From Litorivicinus lipolyticus (lineage in GTDB: Bacteria > Pseudomonadota > Gammaproteobacteria > Pseudomonadales > Litorivicinaceae), in the NCBI RefSeq assembly GCF_009650135.1, contig NZ_CP045871.1, positions 2,237,001 to 2,301,000 of the forward strand: a stretch of 64,000 nt of DNA, read 5' to 3'. The notes beneath the pieces are model-generated. The model ran no database searches, had not been told where the DNA came from, and saw only the letters and a list, made by a program, of their open reading frames with translations. Positions within the stretch are counted from its first letter, which is position 1. Each line of letters opens with the position of its first letter. The translations under genes and the position numbers were made by a program. Shown piece after piece: positions 1 to 7,070 of this stretch.

Positions 1-36
1 CTGAAAAGCCGAGATTAAAAAACCGAACTCACTCAT
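1..36 (-). CDS. Nucleoside ABC importer permease 2, N-terminal fragment
   Basis: Only the first 12 codons are inside the window (MSEFGFLISAFQ). Its ATG overlaps the TGA of the upstream permease by 4 bp (ATGA), the translational coupling usual in BMP-type nucleoside importer operons, where a second and shorter permease follows the first. The rest lies to the left of the window. The assignment rests on operon position more than on sequence. Confidence 0.6.
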   Translation of the reverse strand, partial: MSEFGFLISAFQ

Positions 37-1094
37 GCGCGCGGCCTCCAACGGATCCGGTAGTCGCTGATGACCGCGGTCGACAGCAGGAAAAACAACA
101 ACATGCCTTGGAACACGCCGGTCACCGCATTGGGCAGCCCCAGCTCGATTTGAGCGGTTTCACCGCCCATGTACGAGAGCGCCATTAGCAACCCCGCAGG
201 GACCACACCGAGCGGATTCAAACGTCCCAAAAAGGCCACGATAATCGCCGTAAAACCGTAACCAGGGCTGATTACCGGGACCAACTGACCGACACTGCCC
301 GAGACCTCCATCATGCCCGCCAGCCCAGCCAGCGCACCGCCCAGTACAAAGCTCAACCAGACCAAGCGTTTCGAGGAAAAGCCGGCAAAGCGCGCGGCAT
401 TAGGCGCCACACCTTGGACTCGCAACTGGAAACCGAGCATATGCCGGGACAACAAAAAGGTCGTGATCGGGGCAATAATCAAGGCCATGATGAAGCCTAA
501 GTGCGCCCGACCCTGCTCAAACAACACCGGCATCAGCGCGGCATCATGAAACAGCCGACTTTCAGGGAAGTTGTAGCCATCGGGGTCTTTCAGTGGCCCG
601 TGAACCATCAAACTCAGGAACAATCCGGCGACGTAGGTCAGCATCAAGCTGGATAGAATTTCATTGGTGTTAAAACGCGTTTTCAACAGCGCCGGTATCG
701 CGCCCCACAGTGCGCCGCCGACGATACCCGCCAGCATCATCGCCGGGATCACCCAGACCGATTCGACGTCGTAAAGGGCAAGCGCCATGGCACCGCCAAA
801 GACGCCCCCCATCACCAGCTGGCCTTCGGCGCCAATGTTCCAAACTCCGGCGCGAAAGCCAAGGCTCAGGCCAATGCCGATCAAAATCAGCGGGGTCGCT
901 TTGAGGAGCAGCTCCGACACGCCATAAACCGAGGTCAGCGGCTGCACAAAAAACACCCGCAAGGCTTCGATCGGCGATTCGCCGAGGACCCAAAACATGA
1001 TGCCGCCGCCGATCAGTGTCAGCGCGATGGCAATAAAGGGCGACGCCCAGTCCAGCCAAGCGCGCCGCGTTTCCCAGGGTTCTAAAACGATCAT
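33..1094 (-). CDS. BMP-type nucleoside ABC importer, permease 1
   Basis: A 353-residue inner-membrane permease of the BPD_transp_2 family, of the YufP/NupP branch that imports nucleosides with a BMP-family binding protein. The branch motif NIGAEGQ is at residues 86-92, followed by many hydrophobic helices and a TNEILSSLM stretch near residue 147. It starts at an ATG that overlaps the end of the ATPase gene by 4 bp and runs by a 4-bp overlap into the next permease, so ATPase, permease 1 and permease 2 form one transcript read leftwards. No binding-protein gene for this set is visible; it may lie further left, or the protein of the second importer at 35749 may be shared. The exact substrate cannot be read from sequence, but the divergent 8-oxoguanine deaminase gene suggests purines. 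Confidence 0.9.
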   Translation of the reverse strand: MIVLEPWETRRAWLDWASPFIAIALTLIGGGIMFWVLGESPIEALRVFFVQPLTSVYGVSELLLKATPLILIGIGLSLGFRAGVWNIGAEGQLVMGGVFGGAMALALYDVESVWVIPAMMLAGIVGGALWGAIPALLKTRFNTNEILSSLMLTYVAGLFLSLMVHGPLKDPDGYNFPESRLFHDAALMPVLFEQGRAHLGFIMALIIAPITTFLLSRHMLGFQLRVQGVAPNAARFAGFSSKRLVWLSFVLGGALAGLAGMMEVSGSVGQLVPVISPGYGFTAIIVAFLGRLNPLGVVPAGLLMALSYMGGETAQIELGLPNAVTGVFQGMLLFFLLSTAVISDYRIRWRPRA

Positions 1095-2608
1095 ACGGCG
1101 GCCGCTCCTAGCATCATTTCACCGAGCTTTTGAGCGCTGGCATCGGCCGCGTCAATGGTGTCGGACATTTGGCCCAAATAGAGCGCGCCAATTCGAGTCG
1201 ATATTTCCAACAGCTCATCCAAGTCTTGGCTAATCACAATCACCGCGGTGCCGCGCGCGGCCATGTCCACCAGCGCCTGGCGGATCATCGCGGCGGCGTG
1301 CGCATCGACGCCCCAGGTCGGCTGGCACACAACATAGACCTCGGGGGTCTGAAGTACCTCGCGGCCGACCACGAACTTTTGCAGGTTGCCGCCGGACAGC
1401 GACGCGGCATAGGTCTCGGCGCTTGGCGTTTTAACGCCAAAGGTCTGTATAACCTGCTGGGCAAAGTCGGCGGCCGCAGCTGGGTTAATCAGCTGCGACG
1501 GCGCCAGGTGCTGACGTTCGCGGGCTGACAACAGGGTGTTTTCGGTCAGGCTGAAACTGGGCACCGCGGCATGTCCAAGGCGTTCTTCGGGTGTTCCGCA
1601 TAGGCCACGCTGGCGGCGCACCGAGGGGCCGTCGGTGGTGACATCCACCCCGTCCAGCTCGATCCGCCCAGAGCCCAGCGTCCGCTCGCCCAACAGCGCT
1701 TGAATCATGGCGTCCTGGCCGTTCCCGGCGACCCCGGCCACACCCAAAATTTCACCGCCTCGGGCCTCAAACGACAATCCTCGCAGGCCAACACCGAATG
1801 GGCTTTCGCTGGCCAATTCCAAGCCGTCGGCGCGCAACCGAACCGGACCCGCGTCGGCGCTTTGGGCACGCTGTGCCGGCACCAAGCGCTCGCCTAACAT
1901 CAGCTCGGCCATACTGGCGGCGCTTTCTTGGGCCGGCTGGCAATGCGCAACCACGCGACCACCGCGCAATATGGTGGCGTGATCACACAGCGTTTTAACT
2001 TCGTCGAGTTTGTGGCTGATGTAGAGCACGGAGCAGCCTTCGCTGCGCAGGCGATTGAGGGTTTCAAACAGCCGTTCGACTTCTTGGGGGGTCAACACCG
2101 AGGTCGGCTCGTCCATGATCAGCAAGCTGGGCGATTGCAGCAACGCGCGTACAATTTCAACGCGCTGGCGCTCGCCGACGCTTAAGTCGCCAACGGCCCG
2201 GCGCGGGTCCAGCGGCAGCCCATAGTCGTGACTAATTTGCGCGACCCGGTCATTCAAATCACCGCGCGCCAATTCAGGCGGCACACCCAGCGCGACGTTT
2301 TCAGCAACGGTTAGGGCCTCGAACAGCGAGAAGTGTTGAAACACCATGCCAACACCGGCGTCACGCGCCTGGGCAGGTTTGGAGGGGGCAAAGGGCGCGC
2401 CGTTGAATTGCATGACACCCGCATCGGGGCGCATCACGCCGTATATCATTTTGACCAAGGTCGATTTGCCGGCGCCATTTTCGCCCAGCAACGCATGTAT
2501 TTCACCGGGTGCGACCGTAAAGTCGACGGCGTCGTTGGCCAGCACGCCCGGGAAGCGCTTGCTGATGCCACTCAGGGTCAATCGAGAGTCTGCGGGAAGT
2601 TGGCCCAA
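1091..2608 (-). CDS. BMP-type nucleoside ABC importer, ATPase (two NBDs)
   Basis: A 505-residue cytoplasmic ATPase with two fused nucleotide-binding domains, as in YufO/NupO and sugar (RbsA-like) ATPases. The first domain has Walker A GENGAGKS at residues 42-49, the signature LSVGERQ and Walker B LLIMDEPTS. The second domain has the usual degenerate Walker A (GVAGNGQD), the signature LSGGNLQK and an unusual Walker B region, VVCQPTWGVD, where the family and the paralogue at 36809 read QPTRGVD. The start is a TTG at 2608 with AGGA 8 bp upstream; no better start is in frame. It heads the leftward transporter operon and diverges from the 8-oxoguanine deaminase gene. The family is certain; nucleoside specificity is inferred from the permease type. 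Confidence 0.9.
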   Translation of the reverse strand: MGQLPADSRLTLSGISKRFPGVLANDAVDFTVAPGEIHALLGENGAGKSTLVKMIYGVMRPDAGVMQFNGAPFAPSKPAQARDAGVGMVFQHFSLFEALTVAENVALGVPPELARGDLNDRVAQISHDYGLPLDPRRAVGDLSVGERQRVEIVRALLQSPSLLIMDEPTSVLTPQEVERLFETLNRLRSEGCSVLYISHKLDEVKTLCDHATILRGGRVVAHCQPAQESAASMAELMLGERLVPAQRAQSADAGPVRLRADGLELASESPFGVGLRGLSFEARGGEILGVAGVAGNGQDAMIQALLGERTLGSGRIELDGVDVTTDGPSVRRQRGLCGTPEERLGHAAVPSFSLTENTLLSARERQHLAPSQLINPAAAADFAQQVIQTFGVKTPSAETYAASLSGGNLQKFVVGREVLQTPEVYVVCQPTWGVDAHAAAMIRQALVDMAARGTAVIVISQDLDELLEISTRIGALYLGQMSDTIDAADASAQKLGEMMLGAAAV

Positions 2609-2691
2609 AGTCGCTGTCCTTGCCTACCGATTAAAGCTGAATGCTACCGAAAGCGGCACCCTGATTCACCCAAATTCTAACAATCCCGATG

Positions 2692-2707
2692 GTAAACTGC
2701 CGTTTAC
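2692..2707. promoter_or_regulatory. Inverted repeat, possible operator
   Basis: GTAAAC-TGCC-GTTTAC, perfect 6-bp arms with a 4-bp spacer, ends 22 bp before the ATG of the 8-oxoguanine deaminase gene in the 121-bp region between two divergent units. Its position suits an operator or activator site, but it matches no regulator site I can name and no regulator gene is adjacent. Confidence 0.35.
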
Positions 2708-2729
2708 TCAAACAAAACCCGAGCACGAC

Positions 2730-4082
2730 ATGAGCCCAACCCTGCGCATCGACAATCTGCACACCCTGGTCACCATGAACGACGACGGCGATGAATTGCA
2801 TGACGTCAGTCTGTACCTGCGCGGTGCACAGATCGCAGCCATCGGACCGCGCGCAGGCATGCCCGATGCCGATCGCGTCATCGACGGGCGCGGCAAAATC
2901 GCCATCCCGGGACTGGTCAACACCCACCACCACCTTTATCAGAACCTGACCCGAGCGGTACCCGGCGCGCAGGATGCGCTGCTGTTTGATTGGCTAAAAA
3001 CCCTATACCCGATTTGGGGTCGCATGCGCAGCGAGCACATTTGGGTCTCGACCCAAATTGGCCTGGGCGAGCTGGCCCTGTCCGGCTGCACCACCAGCTC
3101 GGACCACCTGTACATCTACCCCAACGACTGTCACCTGGGCGACAGCATCGAAGCGGCGTTGGCACTGGGGGTGCGTTTTCATCCGACCCGCGGCGCCATG
3201 AGCATTGGCGAGTCGGACGGTGGGTTGCCACCGGATGCGCTGGTCGAAAATGAGGACGATATTTTACGCGACTGCCAGGACATGGTGGCCCGATATCACG
3301 ACCCTTCGGCGCTGTCGATGACCCGGGTCGGCTTGGCACCCTGCTCGCCGTTTTCGGTGTCGCGGGAACTCATGCGCGATGCCGCACTGCTGGCGCGCGA
3401 GTTGGGCGTCGGGCTGCACACCCACTTGGCCGAAAACAACGAAGACATCGATTATTCACTGGAAAAATTTGGCGTTCGGCCCGGCACCTATGCCGAAGAA
3501 CTCGGCTGGATCGGCGCCGACGTCTGGCACGCCCACTGCGTCAAATTGGACGGCGGCGAAATCGACCTGTTTGCCCGCACCGGCACCGGCGTCGCCCACT
3601 GTCCGTGCTCGAACATGCGTCTGGGCAGTGGCATCGCCCCGGTCCGCGCCATGCGTGATGCCGGTGTCAAGGTCGGCTTGGGGGTTGACGGCAGCGCTTC
3701 AAATGACGCCGCGGACCTGTTTAACGAGGCGCGCCAGGCGATGCTGTTGCAGCGCGTTAACTTGGGGGCCGATGCCATGAGCGCGCGCGAAGCCTTGCGC
3801 ATTGCCACCCGCGGTGGCGCCGAGGTGCTTAACCGCCCGCAACTGGGGCAACTGCAAGTCGGTTTCGCGGCTGATTTTGGGCTGTATGACATTGACCAAG
3901 TGGCCGGCGCCGGCGATTGGGATCCCGTCGCCGCCTTGGTGCTGTGTGGGCCGATGCGTCCGCAGCACCTGTATATCAACGGTCAGCCCATAGTCGAGGA
4001 CTATTGCCTGACCCGGGTTGACTGGGACACACTTAAAACTCGGCACAGCGCACTGTGTCGCGAACTGGCACAGGGAACCTAG
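2730..4082 (+). CDS. 8-oxoguanine deaminase
   Basis: A 450-residue amidohydrolase predicted to hydrolyse 8-oxoguanine to urate and ammonia. The metal-binding HxH is in NTHHHLYQN (H66 and H68), followed by LHTHLAEN, the stretch HCVKLDGGEIDLF, HCPCSNMRLGSG and the VDGSASND segment carrying the catalytic Asp. The HHHLYQN and DGSASND motifs and the length match the 8-oxoguanine deaminase subgroup of the TrzA/AtzA-like superfamily better than guanine or cytosine deaminases. The open frame extends upstream to 2346, but that part is antisense to the ATPase gene; the ATG at 2730 starts the conserved N-terminus (MSPTLRIDNL). It leads an operon with the DUF1338 protein (3-bp gap) and the DUF442 protein (4-bp overlap). 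A related triazine or other aminohydrolase activity is the main alternative. Confidence 0.85.
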   Translation: MSPTLRIDNLHTLVTMNDDGDELHDVSLYLRGAQIAAIGPRAGMPDADRVIDGRGKIAIPGLVNTHHHLYQNLTRAVPGAQDALLFDWLKTLYPIWGRMRSEHIWVSTQIGLGELALSGCTTSSDHLYIYPNDCHLGDSIEAALALGVRFHPTRGAMSIGESDGGLPPDALVENEDDILRDCQDMVARYHDPSALSMTRVGLAPCSPFSVSRELMRDAALLARELGVGLHTHLAENNEDIDYSLEKFGVRPGTYAEELGWIGADVWHAHCVKLDGGEIDLFARTGTGVAHCPCSNMRLGSGIAPVRAMRDAGVKVGLGVDGSASNDAADLFNEARQAMLLQRVNLGADAMSAREALRIATRGGAEVLNRPQLGQLQVGFAADFGLYDIDQVAGAGDWDPVAALVLCGPMRPQHLYINGQPIVEDYCLTRVDWDTLKTRHSALCRELAQGT

Positions 4083-4085
4083 CGA

Positions 4086-4895
4086 ATGACTTGCGATCAA
4101 TTTTTCCAATCGTTGTGGGCCCAATTCGTGCCCGTCACGCCCCAGGCAGAGCACATCCACGCCCTATTGAGTGCGCGCGGCGATCACATTCACAATGACC
4201 ACGTGGCGTTTCGGACCTTTGCCAACAGCCCCGTCGACATGGCCCATTTAGTGCCGATGCTCAAACGCTTGGGCTATCGACACCATGAAGACTACGATTT
4301 CAGCTCCAAGCATTTATCGGCGTCCAGCTTTTTGCATGCCGAGGACCCTGGCGCGCCAAAAATTTTCCTTAGCGAGCTGCACGACGACCGCTTAAGCGCG
4401 CAAAATCACGCCCGCGTGCGCGCACTGGTCGCGCAAATTCCCAGCGATTTCGTCGCCGGCCCCGAGGCATTTTTCGGCGCGCTGCCATGGTCACCGCCGA
4501 CTTTCACGGACTACCAAGCGCTTGCCGATGAAAGCGAATACGCCGGCTGGTTGGCGGCGTGGGGATTGCGCGCCAACCACTTCACGGTCGACGTCAATCG
4601 CCTAAGCTCACTGAGTTCGATACAGGCGGTCAACGCGTTTTTAATCGACCAAGGATTTAGCCTGAACCTGTCCGGCGGCGCCATTAAAGGCACCCCGGCG
4701 GATTTGCTCGAGCAATCATCGACCATTGCCGATAGCGCCACCGTCAGTTTCGCCGACGGCGCACACACAGTGCCCAGCTGTTTTTACGAATTCGCATTGC
4801 GCCACGCGGACGCCAGCGGCAATCTATACCCAGGGTTTGTGGCGGCTAACGCCAACAAGATTTTCGAAAGCACCGACAGACGGAACCTAAAATGA
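4086..4895 (+). CDS. Short DUF1338 protein (HglS-like VOC-fold metalloenzyme)
   Basis: A 269-residue DUF1338 protein. HglS, the studied member of this superfamily, is an Fe(II) 2-oxoadipate dioxygenase/decarboxylase giving 2-hydroxyglutarate in D-lysine breakdown; it is much longer (over 440 residues). A His-His-Glu metal triad can be placed here: H39 (NDHVAFRTF), H165 (NHFTVDVN) and E235 (CFYEFALR). This suggests an active metalloenzyme whose substrate need not be 2-oxoadipate. It sits 3 bp after the 8-oxoguanine deaminase gene with AGGGA as ribosome-binding site, and its end overlaps the DUF442 gene by 4 bp. No lysine-catabolism gene is near, so a role on a purine-derived or other keto acid is possible but unproven. 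Confidence 0.8.
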   Translation: MTCDQFFQSLWAQFVPVTPQAEHIHALLSARGDHIHNDHVAFRTFANSPVDMAHLVPMLKRLGYRHHEDYDFSSKHLSASSFLHAEDPGAPKIFLSELHDDRLSAQNHARVRALVAQIPSDFVAGPEAFFGALPWSPPTFTDYQALADESEYAGWLAAWGLRANHFTVDVNRLSSLSSIQAVNAFLIDQGFSLNLSGGAIKGTPADLLEQSSTIADSATVSFADGAHTVPSCFYEFALRHADASGNLYPGFVAANANKIFESTDRRNLK

Positions 4896-5302
4896 TTATT
4901 CGCACACTGACCCACGACTTTAGCGTGGCCGACCAAATCACCCAGGACGACTTGCCAACGCTGATCAGCAGCGGCTTCAAGTCGGTTATTTGCAATCGAC
5001 CCGACGCCGAAGGCGAAGCCCACCTGGGTCAAATCGAGGTTGAGGCTGCGTTAACCGAGGCCGGCATCGAGTTTCGCTACCTGCCGGTTAACGGCGCCGC
5101 CATTACCGAGCTGGATGTCGCCGAACAGGCGGCACTGGTGAATGAGCTGCCCAAGCCGCTATTGGCCTACTGCCGGACCGGCACCCGGTGCACCAAGTTA
5201 TGGGCATTGGACCCGGCGCGCACCGACTCGGCCGACCAACGCATCGCCAGCGCTGCCGCCGCTGGCATCAACATCGAAGATCTGCGCGGGCGACTCGGCT
5301 AA
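4892..5302 (+). CDS. DUF442 / TIGR01244 protein-phosphatase-like sulfur protein
   Basis: A 136-residue cytoplasmic protein of the DUF442 family, which has a protein-tyrosine-phosphatase-like fold. The active-site loop is CRTGTR at residues 94-99, preceded by a conserved CNRPD segment at 34-38. In other bacteria this domain is the N-terminal half of Blh, fused to a persulfide-dioxygenase-like MBL domain and linked to sulfide detoxification; here the MBL half is a separate gene at 6213, with two YeeE/YedE genes between. It overlaps the DUF1338 gene by 4 bp (ATGA) and its TAA overlaps the stop of the convergent YeeE/YedE gene. It could act as a rhodanese-like sulfurtransferase or as a phosphatase; the sequence does not decide. 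Confidence 0.8.
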   Translation: MIIRTLTHDFSVADQITQDDLPTLISSGFKSVICNRPDAEGEAHLGQIEVEAALTEAGIEFRYLPVNGAAITELDVAEQAALVNELPKPLLAYCRTGTRCTKLWALDPARTDSADQRIASAAAAGINIEDLRGRLG

Positions 5303-5709
5303 GCCGCTCCGACCCGGTCGTGTGCCCACATGGCCGCCAACATCGCGGCCACGAACAAGCCCGCGTCGGCGGGCTGCAACAACAAACTGGCCAAGGCCGG
5401 ACCCGGGCAAAAACCGCCCAACCCCCAGCCGGCGCCAAACAGCGCGCTGCCAACCAGCAATGGCCGATCAATCGCACCCTGCATGAATTCGGTCCAGGGC
5501 TGGCCGAGCAAGGTGTTGCCACGGCGCGCCAACCACCAATGCCCAACAAAAGCCACCGGGATGCCGGCACCCATCACAAAAATCAAGCTTGGGTCCCACT
5601 CACCCGCCACATCCAAAAAGTTCTGGACCTTAGCTGGATTGGTCATGCCAGCGACGACTAAACCCGCTCCAAACAGGGCCCCCATGATCAAACCAATAAA
5701 ACCGGTCAT
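5299..5709 (-). CDS. YeeE/YedE (DUF6691-type) membrane protein
   Basis: A 136-residue membrane protein with about four hydrophobic helices and the family motif FCPGPAL, whose Cys corresponds to one of the cysteines that carry thiosulfate in TsuA-type YeeE/YedE transporters. The ATG at 5709 overlaps the stop of the upstream partner by 4 bp (ATGA), so the longer open frame reaching 5895 is not the gene. With the partner it probably makes a two-chain version of the single-chain sulfur-compound transporter. These pairs (PmpA/PmpB-like) are found in BigR-type sulfide-detoxification operons. Confidence 0.85.
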   Translation of the reverse strand: MTGFIGLIMGALFGAGLVVAGMTNPAKVQNFLDVAGEWDPSLIFVMGAGIPVAFVGHWWLARRGNTLLGQPWTEFMQGAIDRPLLVGSALFGAGWGLGGFCPGPALASLLLQPADAGLFVAAMLAAMWAHDRVGAA

Positions 5710-6134
5710 AGCGACACCCCCATTAAATGTTTGACCACAAAGACCGTCACCACTCCGCTGCCAACAAAGGTCAGGGTGGCGACAATTGATCGAATTGAAA
5801 AACGCGAGATCCCGCAAATACCGTGACCGCTGGTACAGCCCGACCCCATGCGCGTGCCCCAGCCCACCATTAAGCCGGCCACCACAATCGCCCAACTCGG
5901 GGCCGCATCAAAGCCATGATCAACCCAACCACTGGCCATAATCAGTAGCGGCGCTGCGATTAAGCCGATCAAGAACATCAAGCCCCAGCGACCGAACCCA
6001 AAGTCGCCGCCCAGCGCGCGTCCAACAATGCCACTGACGCCGGTGACTTTGCCCAAGCCAACAAACCCGAGCGCAGCCGACAACCCGATAATCGCGCCCC
6101 CTAGCGCAGACAGTCCTGGTGTAAATTCCGTCAT
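5706..6134 (-). CDS. YeeE/YedE family sulfur transporter subunit
   Basis: A 142-residue membrane protein with four predicted helices and the family signature GSGCTSGHGICGISRFS, which carries the conserved cysteines. It is the N-terminal-half partner of the gene that follows by a 4-bp overlap. It is transcribed leftwards from the 78-bp region containing the 6165-6188 palindrome and diverges from the MBL hydrolase. Predicted role: moving thiosulfate or another reduced sulfur species across the inner membrane as part of sulfide/persulfide handling. Confidence 0.87.
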   Translation of the reverse strand: MTEFTPGLSALGGAIIGLSAALGFVGLGKVTGVSGIVGRALGGDFGFGRWGLMFLIGLIAAPLLIMASGWVDHGFDAAPSWAIVVAGLMVGWGTRMGSGCTSGHGICGISRFSIRSIVATLTFVGSGVVTVFVVKHLMGVSL

Positions 6135-6164
6135 AGTACGATTTCTCTTTTGCCAAGAATAAAT

Positions 6165-6188
6165 ATTGGTTATAAGCTTATAACAAAT
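6165..6188. promoter_or_regulatory. Palindromic operator between divergent sulfur genes
   Basis: GTTATAAGCTTATAAC (6169-6184) is a perfect 16-bp palindrome, extended by ATT and AAT one base further out on each side. It lies between the YeeE/YedE start (6134) and the MBL start (6213) and could control both. AT-rich palindromes are the usual sites of ArsR-family sulfide sensors such as BigR/SqrR, but no such regulator gene is in the window, so the binding protein is inferred. Confidence 0.6.
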
Positions 6189-6212
6189 TGAAATATGCAG
6201 GGAAGTATTATC

Positions 6213-7070
6213 ATGTCGAACCCATCAGTACGCGGCTATTTTGACCCAGCAACCTGGACCGTGACTTACCTAGTCAAGGACCCCGACAGCCACCACTGCG
6301 CGATTATCGACAGTGTTCAAGACTACGACCCCGCCAGCGGCCGAACCAACTTCGAGCACGCCGATGCATTGATCGAGCGGGTGCGAAGCGAAGGCCTGAG
6401 CGTCGATTGGATTTTAGAAACCCACGTCCACGCCGATCATTTAAGTGCCGCCCCCCACCTGAAAGCCGCGCTCGGCGGCCAGGTCGCCATCGGCGCCAAC
6501 ATCGACAAGGTACAGAGTATTTTCGGCCCCCTGTTTAATGCCGGCCCTGAATTTGCCACCGATGGCCGCCAGTTCGACAAACTGTTGAACGAAGGTGACC
6601 AAATCGCGATTGGCGGGCTGACCCTAACCGCCATGCACACACCGGGCCACACCCCCGCGTGCATGAGCTACCTGATCGGCGATGCGGTATTTGTCGGCGA
6701 CACCTTGTTTATGCCTGATTTTGGTACCGCTCGCTGCGATTTTCCCGGCGGTGATGCCAATACTCTGTGGACCAGCGTTGAAAAACTGATGGCCTTGCCG
6801 GCGTCGACCCGCGTCTTCACCGGCCACGACTATGCACCCGGTGGCCGCGAGGTGGCGTTCGAGAGCACCGTTGGCGAACAAAAATCCAGCAACATTCATT
6901 TGCAACAAGACCAAGCCGCCTTCGTGGCCATGCGCGAAGCCCGCGACGCGAGCCTGGCCATGCCGACCCTGATCCTGCCGTCGGTGCAAACCAACATGCG
7001 CGCCGGTGAACTGCCGCCCGCTGAAGACAATGGCGTGCGTTACATGAAGATCCCGTTGAACGCCGTATGA
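6213..7070 (+). CDS. MBL-fold hydrolase, persulfide-dioxygenase-like (Blh MBL half)
   Basis: A 285-residue metallo-beta-lactamase-fold enzyme. The metal motif is HVHADH at residues 71-76, with a further His in TPGHTPA (H146), GDTLF, and TGHDYAP. The sequence is close to the C-terminal half of Blh and ETHE1-type persulfide dioxygenases, which oxidise glutathione persulfide to sulfite. The ATG at 6213 is preferred to the one at 6195 because GGGAAG lies between them at suitable spacing and the family begins near here. It overlaps the SulP gene by 4 bp, fitting a sulfite or sulfate product exported by the transporter. The DUF442 half of Blh is the separate gene at 4892. Confidence 0.87.
   Translation: MSNPSVRGYFDPATWTVTYLVKDPDSHHCAIIDSVQDYDPASGRTNFEHADALIERVRSEGLSVDWILETHVHADHLSAAPHLKAALGGQVAIGANIDKVQSIFGPLFNAGPEFATDGRQFDKLLNEGDQIAIGGLTLTAMHTPGHTPACMSYLIGDAVFVGDTLFMPDFGTARCDFPGGDANTLWTSVEKLMALPASTRVFTGHDYAPGGREVAFESTVGEQKSSNIHLQQDQAAFVAMREARDASLAMPTLILPSVQTNMRAGELPPAEDNGVRYMKIPLNAV

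Noticed and set aside
2346..2729. N-terminal extension of 128 codons for 8-oxoguanine deaminase
   Set aside because: It lies antisense to the ATPase gene and across the divergent promoter region; the family N-terminus begins at the ATG at 2730.
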